DNA of 5,905 bases from Bacillota bacterium (GTDB lineage Bacteria; Bacillota; Clostridia; Clostridiales; Clostridiaceae). Positions within the stretch are counted from its first letter, which is position 1. Each line of letters opens with the position of its first letter. Shown here in pieces: positions 1-5,538 of the stretch. Location of the stretch: the NCBI GenBank assembly GCA_023417975.1, contig JAEZDX010000669.1:1-5905 (forward strand), in the 5' to 3' direction. The translations under genes were made by a program, and so were the position numbers. The notes below the pieces were generated by a model. That model ran no database searches and was not told the origin of the DNA. It worked only from the letters and a program-made list of their open reading frames with translations.

Positions 1-990
1 CTGCTCTATTTGGCGGTGATATTGAGCGGTGGAATTTTTATAAGTACAGGAAGCTTAAGCATTTCCGATCTTGTTATATATATATTGTATATCAATATTT
101 TCTTAAACCCCATCGACAAGCTTGTGAACTTTACTGAGCAGTTTCAGAGAGGACTATCAGGGTTTGATAGATTTTCGGAAGTAATGAATACAGAACCCGA
201 TATTAAGGACAAAAAAGATGCGGTAGAGCTAATTAATCCAAAAGGAGATATCGACTTCAAAGGAGTTTCCTTCAGCTATAATGATAAACATACAGTATTG
301 AATAATATAAACATCAGCATACCTGCAGGAAGAAAGGTTGCTTTGGTAGGGCCTTCCGGCGGTGGAAAGACAACCTTCTGCAGTCTTATACCGAGATTCT
401 ATGAAATAAGTGAAGGGTCTATAACTATAGACAGCATTGATGTTAGGGATATAAAGTTGAGATCATTAAGAAATTCTATAGGAATAGTTCAGCAGGACGT
501 ATATTTGTTTGCCGGTAGCATAGGAGAAAACATAGCCTACGGAAAGCCGGGAGCCACCCAGGAAGAAATAGTAGAGGCAGCAAAGAAGGCTAATATACAC
601 GATTTCATAATGGGATTGGAAGACGGATATGATACTTACGTGGGCGAAAGAGGAGTAAAGCTGTCCGGAGGGCAAAAACAGAGAATTTCTATAGCCAGGG
701 TGTTTCTTAAGAATCCTCCTATATTAATATTGGATGAAGCTACCTCAGCATTGGATAATGAAAGTGAAAGGTTTATTCAAAATTCACTGGAAGAGCTTTC
801 AAAAAACAGGACTACTCTTGTTATTGCACACAGATTGAGCACTATTAGAAATGCGGATGAAATTGTAGTACTGACGGATGAAGGCATAAAGGAAAAAGGA
901 AATCATGATGAACTTCTGGAACGTGAAGGGGTGTATGCATATCTTTACAATATGCAGTTTGACGATGCTTCCGTGGTAGAAGCCAATTGA
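1..990 (+). CDS. ABC exporter half-transporter (membrane-ATPase fusion), 5'-truncated by window edge
   Basis: The reading frame is open from base 1, so the start lies upstream; 329 codons plus TGA are visible. About the first 55 residues are the end of an exporter-type transmembrane domain (hydrophobic stretch, then the helix running into the NBD with a GFDRFSEVM motif). The rest is a full nucleotide-binding domain. Counting from base 1, Walker A GPSGGGKTT is at residues 117-125, the Q-loop VQQD at 163-166, signature LSGGQ at 221-225, Walker B ILILDEA with catalytic Glu at 241-247, and the H-loop His at about 277. All catalytic residues are present, so this is an active ATPase and not the degenerate half of a heterodimer. 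The family (MsbA/LmrA/Sav1866-like) exports lipids, drugs or peptides as a dimer in the cytoplasmic membrane; the substrate cannot be told from this fragment. I see no terminator before the dedA-type gene 140 bases downstream, so read-through is possible. Confidence 0.95.
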   Translation: MLYLAVILSGGIFISTGSLSISDLVIYILYINIFLNPIDKLVNFTEQFQRGLSGFDRFSEVMNTEPDIKDKKDAVELINPKGDIDFKGVSFSYNDKHTVLNNINISIPAGRKVALVGPSGGGKTTFCSLIPRFYEISEGSITIDSIDVRDIKLRSLRNSIGIVQQDVYLFAGSIGENIAYGKPGATQEEIVEAAKKANIHDFIMGLEDGYDTYVGERGVKLSGGQKQRISIARVFLKNPPILILDEATSALDNESERFIQNSLEELSKNRTTLVIAHRLSTIRNADEIVVLTDEGIKEKGNHDELLEREGVYAYLYNMQFDDASVVEAN

Positions 991-1114
991 TGCCGGAGAA
1001 AATAAAAGAAATTGCGTAACAGCTGTTGATTAATTCTCAAAATTATGTAATTATAAAGATGCAGAAATTTAAAGTACGGTTTTTATTTAACCATACAAAT
1101 GAAGATAAAATGAT

Positions 1115-1121
1115 AAAGGGG
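1115..1121 (+). promoter_or_regulatory. Ribosome binding site that sets the DedA start
   Basis: AAAGGGG lies 9 bases before ATG 1131. The upstream in-frame starts (TTG 1026, ATG 1110) lack a comparable site and would add residues not typical of the family, so 1131 is preferred. Confidence 0.65.
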
Positions 1122-1130
1122 TATGTGTTA

Positions 1131-1757
1131 ATGGTAGAGGTAATTGTAGGTTGGGCGATTTATGTGCTGAATTATTTAGGGTACTTTGGTATATTCGGAC
1201 TTATGGCGTTGGAAAGTGCATGTATACCAATTCCAAGTGAAGCTATTCTTCCGTTTGGAGGGGCACTGGCATCAGAGGGCTTAGGCGGTACGCTCAGTCT
1301 TCCTTGGGTCATCTTTTTAGGAACATTAGGCGGAACCTTTGGATCTGTGGTCATGTATCTAATAGGAGCTAAGGGAGGAAGACCGTTAGTTGAAAAATAT
1401 ATTCATAAGCTGAGACTTAATAAATCTCATCTTGAAATGAGTGATAAATATTTTCAGAAATATGGTGATAAGATAGCTTTTTATTCAAGGCTTCTGCCAA
1501 TTATAAGAACCTTTATATCTCTGCCGGCAGGTATAAGTAAAATGGATTTTAAGAAGTTTACGTTGTTTACCTTTGTAGGTTCATTAATTTGGAGTATTGT
1601 TCTTGGATATGCCGGTTTTATGATGGGAAAAAAGTGGGAGCTTATACGTTCATGGCTTCATATTGCCGATTATGTGGTTGTGGCTGCAGTGATAATACTT
1701 ATTGTATATATAGTAGTTAAGAGGAGAAAAAAGAAAGTACTTCAGCCTGAAGAATAG
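1131..1757 (+). CDS. DedA-family (SNARE-associated/VTT domain) membrane protein
   Basis: A 208-residue integral membrane protein of usual DedA length. Family marks seen: an N-terminal re-entrant-type segment with E28 and the P-x-P-S-E motif ending in E37; a glycine-rich hydrophobic segment at about 60-80 ending YLIGAKGGRPLVEKY; the conserved F-Y-S-R-L-L-P-I-I-R-T block with R120, P123 and R126; P-A-G at 132-134; and two C-terminal hydrophobic segments followed by a basic RRKKK tail inside the cell. Known members act in membrane lipid homeostasis, and some recycle undecaprenyl phosphate across the membrane (UptA type); which substrate this one uses is not decidable here. A longer frame is open from TTG 1026, but the AAAGGGG site supports ATG 1131. 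It follows an ABC exporter gene without a visible terminator and is closed by a strong terminator at 1770-1801. A functional link to the neighbours is not shown. Confidence 0.93.
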   Translation: MVEVIVGWAIYVLNYLGYFGIFGLMALESACIPIPSEAILPFGGALASEGLGGTLSLPWVIFLGTLGGTFGSVVMYLIGAKGGRPLVEKYIHKLRLNKSHLEMSDKYFQKYGDKIAFYSRLLPIIRTFISLPAGISKMDFKKFTLFTFVGSLIWSIVLGYAGFMMGKKWELIRSWLHIADYVVVAAVIILIVYIVVKRRKKKVLQPEE

Positions 1758-1769
1758 GCTGTAAAGATT

Positions 1770-1801
1770 AAAGGAGGTTCAGATTGCTGGACCTCTTTTT
1801 T
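1770..1801 (+). terminator. Intrinsic terminator after the DedA gene
   Basis: GAGGTTCAG (1774-1782) pairs with CTGGACCTC (1787-1795), nine pairs with one T-G wobble, around a four-base loop ATTG. The stem can extend through AAAG/TTTT, and a run of six T follows at 1796-1801. It starts 12 bases after the dedA-type stop codon and insulates the liv operon from the upstream genes. Confidence 0.92.
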
Positions 1802-1870
1802 CGTTATGGAACGAATGACTGCAAATGTTATATTATCAGTAAATTAATAGTGAATGCTATCGATTACAAA

Positions 1871-1885
1871 AATTTTCAGGTTGTT
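1871..1885 (+). promoter_or_regulatory. Possible CodY-like box (partial match)
   Basis: The first nine bases, AATTTTCAG, match the left part of the published CodY consensus AATTTTCWGAAAATT exactly; overall 11 of 15 positions match. The site is 36 bases upstream of the -35 hexamer of the liv promoter. CodY responds to branched-chain amino acids in low-GC Gram-positives, so the position makes sense, but AT-rich DNA gives chance matches and the right half is poor. Confidence 0.3.
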
Positions 1886-1918
1886 TGTTAGTAAATATGT
1901 AATTTAGTAATAACAAAC
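1883..1918. repeat. Inverted repeat directly upstream of the liv promoter
   Basis: GTTTGTTA (1883-1890) and its exact reverse complement TAACAAAC (1911-1918) are separated by 20 bases, and the right arm ends 3 bases before the -35 hexamer. The spacer also carries part of a direct repeat TTAGTAA (1888-1894 and 1904-1910). The spacing of the two arms (28 bases, nearly three helical turns) would suit a protein bound on one face of DNA. No regulator is identified, so an operator role is inference. Confidence 0.4.
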
Positions 1919-1921
1919 GTG

Positions 1922-1950
1922 TTGACAAAGTGTTAACTGTATGCTATTTT
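1922..1950 (+). promoter_or_regulatory. Sigma-A type promoter for the T-box/liv operon
   Basis: A perfect -35 TTGACA (1922-1927), a 17-base spacer and -10 TATTTT (1945-1950) preceded by TGC, which gives an extended -10. Transcription would start near 1957. This is the best promoter match in the region. A TATAAT at 2014-2019 lacks a good -35, and TTGAAA (2046-2051) with TAAAAC (2068-2073) is a weaker alternative nearer the T-box. Confidence 0.75.
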
Positions 1951-1956
1951 ATATAC

Positions 1957-2090
1957 ATGGTAATTAAAAAAACCGCATTATAATTGCTGATTAATTAAAT
2001 AAATCATAAATTTTATAATGAAGTATAAAATGGCATGAAAAAATATTGAAACTGGCGTTGATGAAGATAAAACTATCACTGAATTAATTA
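1957..2090 (+). other. AT-rich leader stretch before the T-box, no gene seen
   Basis: If transcription starts near 1957, about 134 bases precede T-box stem I. I see no open reading frame with a ribosome binding site. The only structure noted is a weak AT-rich inverted repeat, CATTATAA (1976-1983) with TTATAATG (2013-2020), which overlaps a TATAAT. It may be leader RNA, or the true start may lie further downstream. Confidence 0.35.
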
Positions 2091-2304
2091 CAGAGAGTCG
2101 GAGCTGCTGGAAACCGATATTAATCCGATAGATAATAATCACTTCTGAGTTTTACAGCTGAATAGAGTAAGTTGTAACGTTGGCCCCGTTATAAGGCTAT
2201 GGTTTAATTGAACCTGATAAGTCAATGGTCGTGAGATGATTGAAAAGTAGAGTGGTAACGCGTTGTAACGTCTCTGCATGCAAAGCATGTAGAGACGTTT
2301 TTTT
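2091..2304 (+). ncRNA. T-box riboswitch, specifier ATC (tRNA-Ile), controlling the liv operon
   Basis: This is a cis-acting leader RNA that reads the charging state of a tRNA. Stem I base: CAGAG (2091-2095) pairs with TTCTG (2143-2147). It encloses the AGAGAG motif, a TCGG/CCGA hairpin (2098-2101 with 2114-2117), and the specifier ATC (2138-2140) in the standard position before A-CTTCTGAG. ATC is an isoleucine codon. The usual AGTAAG element (2165-2170) and a TAACG/CGTTA hairpin (2175-2191) follow. The T-box AGAGTGGTAACGCG is at 2249-2262; TGGT (2253-2256) would pair with an uncharged ACCA tRNA end. The antiterminator pairs GTAGAG (2247-2252) with CTCTGC (2272-2277) and GCG (2260-2262) with CGT (2269-2271), leaving the seven-base bulge TGGTAAC. 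It is mutually exclusive with the terminator. Uncharged tRNA-Ile should switch livJHMG on. Class is certain; specificity rests on reading the specifier by position and agrees with the downstream transporter. Confidence 0.93.
2268..2304 (+). terminator. T-box-controlled intrinsic terminator
   Basis: The left arm 2268-2281 pairs with the right arm 2285-2298 over 14 base pairs (one G-T wobble) around the loop AAA, and T residues run to 2304. Bases 2269-2277 of the left arm are the same bases needed for the antiterminator, which gives the on/off switch. Confidence 0.93.
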
Positions 2305-2347
2305 ATTTAATTCACTATATTGGAAAAGAAAAAAGGGGGAAGTTAAA

Positions 2348-3526
2348 ATGAAAAAAAGTGTTTCTTTATTGGCAGCTGTATTAGTTGGGACAAGCTTATT
2401 CAGCGGATGTGCAAAATCAACAGCAACAGGATCTAACGGTAATGGAGGAGCAGAGACCATAAAGATTGGCTTGAACTATGAACTATCAGGTGGAGTTGCA
2501 ACATATGGACAAAGTATTGTCCAAGGTATAGAACTTGCTTTTGAGGAAATTAATAAGGATGGCGGAGTACTTAATAAAAAGATAGAGGCAGTAAAAATAG
2601 ATAATAAATCCGATAGTCAAGAAGCAGCTAACGTATCCACAAAGTTAGCTACAAAGGAAAAGGTTGCTCTGATGTTAGGACCGGCTACATCAGGAAATAC
2701 AAAGGCTGCAACACCTCCGGCTACACAATATAAGGTGCCGTTGATTTCTGCATCTGCCACTGCTGATGATGTTACAGTGGATAAGAATAGCAAAGTAAGA
2801 GACTATATATTTAAAACTTGTTTTAGTGATTCCTTTCAGGGAGTCATAATGGCTAATTTCGCATATAATGATCTTTCTGCAAAAAATGCAGCAATATTAC
2901 AAGATGCATCTAGCGATTATAGTAAAGGACTAACAAAGAGCTTTAAGGAAAAGTACGCAGCTTTAGGCGGAAAAGTAGTAGATGAAGAAGCATATAAGTC
3001 AAAGGATACGGATTTTAAAGCTGTTTTGACAAAGATAAAGGCTGCAAATCCAAGCGTACTGTTTGTTCCGGGATATTATGAAGAAGTAGGACTTATAGTA
3101 AAGCAGGCAAAGGAGCTTGGACTTAATGTACCGGTTATAGGAGGAGATGGATATGACTCACCTAAGCTGGTTGAGCTTGCAGGAAAAGATGCTCTTGATC
3201 AAGTTTATTACACAAATCACTATTCCTCACTGGATACTACGGCTGAAGTTGTAAAATTTAAAGATGCATTTAAGACAAAGTATAGCAAGGAAGCGGATGC
3301 ATTCAACGCACTTGGCTATGACTTAGCTTACTTTGCAGTAGATGCAATTAAAAGAGCAGGCAAGGTAGATTCTGAGGCTATAAAGAAGGCGCTGGAGGAA
3401 ACAAAGGACTTTAATGCAGTAACAGGTAAGTTCTCCATTGATAAGACACATAACCCAGTAAAGTCAATAACTGTGTTAGAGTGGAAAAAGGGTGAATTAA
3501 CTTTCGTTAAGAAGGTAAATCCTTAA
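2348..3526 (+). CDS. livJ: Branched-chain amino acid ABC transporter, substrate-binding lipoprotein
   Basis: A 392-residue solute-binding protein of the Leu/Ile/Val-binding class (type 1 periplasmic-binding fold). The N-terminus has a lipoprotein signal: MKK, a hydrophobic core and lipobox L-F-S-G-C with the lipidated Cys at 21, so it is tethered to the outer face of the membrane. A Ser/Thr/Gly/Asn linker runs to about residue 33, where the mature domain starts with IKIGLNYELSGG. Ligand-site marks of the family are S-A-S-A-T at 134-138 and the D-Y-S-K-G segment at about Y191; a GGDGYDSP segment follows near 265-275. The start at ATG 2348 is set by AGGGGG seven bases upstream and by the signal peptide; the frame is open further upstream only through the T-box. 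It is the first gene of the operon, 43 bases after the T-box terminator. The family also binds amides or other amino acids, but the isoleucine T-box favours branched-chain substrates. Confidence 0.93.
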   Translation: MKKSVSLLAAVLVGTSLFSGCAKSTATGSNGNGGAETIKIGLNYELSGGVATYGQSIVQGIELAFEEINKDGGVLNKKIEAVKIDNKSDSQEAANVSTKLATKEKVALMLGPATSGNTKAATPPATQYKVPLISASATADDVTVDKNSKVRDYIFKTCFSDSFQGVIMANFAYNDLSAKNAAILQDASSDYSKGLTKSFKEKYAALGGKVVDEEAYKSKDTDFKAVLTKIKAANPSVLFVPGYYEEVGLIVKQAKELGLNVPVIGGDGYDSPKLVELAGKDALDQVYYTNHYSSLDTTAEVVKFKDAFKTKYSKEADAFNALGYDLAYFAVDAIKRAGKVDSEAIKKALEETKDFNAVTGKFSIDKTHNPVKSITVLEWKKGELTFVKKVNP

Positions 3527-3566
3527 ACAGTATTAGAGATAAACCAAAAATGAAATAAGAAATGCA

Positions 3567-3608
3567 GGAGAGGCTGCTATTTAGGGCCTTTCCCAATTTT
3601 ATTTTACA
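3567..3608 (+). terminator. Possible internal attenuator between livJ and livH
   Basis: GGAGAGGC (3567-3574) pairs with GCCTTTCC (3586-3593), eight pairs with one G-T wobble, around an 11-base loop. An interrupted T-rich tail (CAATTTTATTTTA) follows. It lies 40 bases after the livJ stop. It could partly terminate transcription or protect the livJ message, so that binding protein exceeds permease; the broken T-tract argues against complete termination. Confidence 0.5.
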
Positions 3609-3670
3609 CATTGACAGCAGGTGAAATTATAAATTGAAATGTACAGGTTGGGGCGGCCTGTAAGATTGGA

Positions 3671-3678
3671 AGAGGTGA
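3671..3678 (+). promoter_or_regulatory. Ribosome binding site that decides the livH start (TTG)
   Basis: AGAGGTGA lies five bases before TTG 3684 and falls inside the frame that opens at ATG 3639. That ATG has no clear ribosome binding site, so the TTG is preferred. Confidence 0.7.
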
Positions 3679-3683
3679 GTGTA

Positions 3684-4568
3684 TTGCAGGAGTTTATCCA
3701 GCAGTTAATAAACGGTATCTCATTAGGAAGTATTTATGCACTTATAGCACTAGGATATACCATGGTATACGGAATTATAAATTTAATAAATTTTGCACAC
3801 GGTGATGTCTACATGATGGGGGCATATGTAGGCTTTGTTGTTACAACTTCTCTTCATCTAGGCTTTGTCCCATCTCTTATAATAGCAATGGCTTTTTGTG
3901 CAGTACTTGGGGTAGTCATTGAAAAGGTAGCGTATAAGCCTATAAGAAATTCCACAAGAATAGCAGCATTGATAACTGCTATATCCGTCTCTTTGTTTTT
4001 AGAATATGGAATGGTGTATCTTGTATCACCTGAGAAAAAAATAATACCGGATATTTTACCAAAGGACAGTATTAAGCTTTTCAATGGAAATGTAATCTTG
4101 GATTATAAAAATATTATTGTCATTGTGATAACAATTGTTTTGATGATTGGACTGCAATACATAGTTTACAGAACAAGAGTAGGAAAAGCTATGAGAGCAG
4201 TTTCACAAGATAGTGATGCAGCTGAGCTCATGGGTATAGATGTAAACAGAACCATATCCTATACTTTTGCTATAGGGTCGGCTCTTGCAGGGGCAGCAGG
4301 AGTGTTGGTGGGGGCATATTATAATACCTTTGATCCGCTGATGGGGTTACTTCCCGGATTAAAGGCGTTTATTGCTGCAGTAATAGGCGGCATAGGTGTA
4401 ATTCCGGGAGCCGTGTTCGGAGGGTTCTTCCTCGGCTTGACGGAAACCTTTGTAAGTGCTTACGGTAATTCGTTATACAGGGACGCCGTAGCTTTTGGTC
4501 TTTTAATTGTTATCCTAATAATTAAACCAAGAGGTCTTTTGGGTAAAAATGTTAAGGAGAAAGTTTAG
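3684..4568 (+). CDS. livH: Branched-chain amino acid ABC transporter permease LivH
   Basis: A 294-residue polytopic membrane protein, one of two permease subunits of the Liv importer. It opens with the classic family sequence QEFIQQLINGISLGS, then YALIALGYTMVYGIINLINFAHGD at about 18-41. The cytoplasmic coupling loop facing the ATPases is at about 163-185 (RVGKAMRAVSQD...AELMGI). The C-terminal VIGGIGVIPGAVFGGFFLG, from about 233, is also diagnostic. I start it at TTG 3684, because AGAGGTGA sits just upstream and family members begin at this point. ATG 3639 would add 15 charged residues (MYRLGRPVRLEEVSV) with no family counterpart. The gene ends 10 bases before livM, so the two are translated from one message and should form the membrane channel together. 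The livJ-livH gap of 157 bases is the only large one in the operon and holds the attenuator-like hairpin. Confidence 0.93.
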   Translation: MQEFIQQLINGISLGSIYALIALGYTMVYGIINLINFAHGDVYMMGAYVGFVVTTSLHLGFVPSLIIAMAFCAVLGVVIEKVAYKPIRNSTRIAALITAISVSLFLEYGMVYLVSPEKKIIPDILPKDSIKLFNGNVILDYKNIIVIVITIVLMIGLQYIVYRTRVGKAMRAVSQDSDAAELMGIDVNRTISYTFAIGSALAGAAGVLVGAYYNTFDPLMGLLPGLKAFIAAVIGGIGVIPGAVFGGFFLGLTETFVSAYGNSLYRDAVAFGLLIVILIIKPRGLLGKNVKEKV

Positions 4569-4578
4569 AGGTGATACT

Positions 4579-5538
4579 ATGAAGTTACTGCAGAAAAAAA
4601 ATATATTTGGACTTGCAGCTGTTATTGCAGTGTATTTTGTTGTGCAGGCTTTAATAGATCAAGGGATTATTCAACCCTTTGATACGCAAAATCTTTATAT
4701 AATAGGTATAAACATAATATTGGCAGTAAGTCTGAATCTTATAACAGGCTTCACCGGTCAATTTTCCTTAGGGCATGCAGCTTTCATGTCCATAGGAGCA
4801 TATACATCGGCTGTTGTAATATCAAATTATGGCTGCTCTTTTATAACAGGAATTCTTTTGGCGGCAGTTTTCGCTGCAGCTGCAGGAATATTGATAGGAA
4901 TACCGACCTTGAGGCTAAAGGGAGATTACTTGGCTATAGCTACCCTAGGCTTTGGAGAAATTGTTGCGGTAGTAATCCAAAACAACGATTATTTAGGGGG
5001 CGCTTCAGGCTTTAATGATATTCCGTTAAATACAAATTGGATGTGGATATACTTATCGGTGGTAGTTGTAGTATTACTTATAAGTAACTTTATAAAGTCT
5101 TATAAGGGGAGAGCTTGTATAGCCATAAGAGAAGATGAAATAGCGGCTGAGGCTATGGGTGTTAACACTACTTATTATAAGGTATTGGCATTCGCAATAG
5201 GAGCTGCATTTGCTGGTATTGCCGGTGCATTATATGCTAGTCAGATAGGGGTAATAAACCCAAAGGATTTTCAGTTCGGTAAATCAATAGATATACTTGT
5301 TATGGTTGTATTTGGAGGAATGGGCAGTATTTTAGGTTCTATTGTCGGTGCGGTGGTGCTTGTGTTAATTTCAGCACAGCTTCAGGATTTTCCTCAGCTC
5401 CGTATGGTAATATATTCTGTAATATTATTCCTTATTATGGTTTATAGACCACAAGGGCTTCTCGGAAAGACCGGATTTAAGTTCTTCAAAGGGAGGGTGA
5501 AAGCAGATGGTAGTGCTCACAGTAAAAAATCTAAGTAA
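4579..5538 (+). CDS. livM: Branched-chain amino acid ABC transporter permease LivM
   Basis: A 319-residue membrane protein, the second permease of the importer. Seen: an N-terminal hydrophobic helix, then the family hallmark SLNLITGFTGQFSLGHAAFMSIGAYT near 54-78; the cytoplasmic coupling loop at about 175-195 (YKGRACIAIREDEIAAEAMGV); and GKSIDILVMVVFGGMGSILGSIVGA from about 234. The tail is short and basic (KGRVKADGSAHSKKSK). The start at ATG 4579 has GAGGTGA four bases upstream, the same site type as livH. An alternative ATG 4549 would overlap livH and add 10 residues without a good binding site. It lacks the longer N-terminal extension of E. coli LivM, which is usual for Gram-positive members. 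The end overlaps livG by 32 bases. Confidence 0.93.
   Translation: MKLLQKKNIFGLAAVIAVYFVVQALIDQGIIQPFDTQNLYIIGINIILAVSLNLITGFTGQFSLGHAAFMSIGAYTSAVVISNYGCSFITGILLAAVFAAAAGILIGIPTLRLKGDYLAIATLGFGEIVAVVIQNNDYLGGASGFNDIPLNTNWMWIYLSVVVVVLLISNFIKSYKGRACIAIREDEIAAEAMGVNTTYYKVLAFAIGAAFAGIAGALYASQIGVINPKDFQFGKSIDILVMVVFGGMGSILGSIVGAVVLVLISAQLQDFPQLRMVIYSVILFLIMVYRPQGLLGKTGFKFFKGRVKADGSAHSKKSK

Noticed and set aside
1018..1027. Perfect palindrome AACAGCTGTT after the ABC exporter gene
   Set aside because: It is only ten bases with no loop or T-tract, so it is not a terminator; it could be an operator but nothing supports one.
1026..1057. Possible promoter for the DedA gene (TTGATT with TATAAA)
   Set aside because: The spacer of 20 bases is too long and the 16-17 base alternatives give poor -10 matches, so I could not support it.
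1026..1130. Longer DedA start at TTG 1026 or ATG 1110
   Set aside because: Neither has a good ribosome binding site, the extra residues do not look like the family, and AAAGGGG points to ATG 1131.
1976..2020. Inverted repeat CATTATAA/TTATAATG in the leader
   Set aside because: It is entirely AT-rich apart from the end pair and has a 29-base loop; such pairs arise by chance here and the stem would be weak.
2240..2347. In-frame upstream extension of livJ starting at TTG 2240
   Set aside because: It runs through the T-box and its terminator, has no ribosome binding site, and would bury the lipoprotein signal peptide that begins at ATG 2348.
2197..2460. Minus-strand open frame of 87 codons across the T-box and livJ start
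   Set aside because: It is a shadow of the riboswitch and livJ with no ribosome binding site or recognisable protein features; the other minus-strand frames in the window are likewise shadows.
3611..3640. TTGACA at 3611-3616 as a separate promoter for livH
   Set aside because: The only good -10 like sequence, TATAAA at 3628, is 11 bases away, too close; at 17-18 bases the sequence is TTGAAA or TGAAAT, a poor -10.
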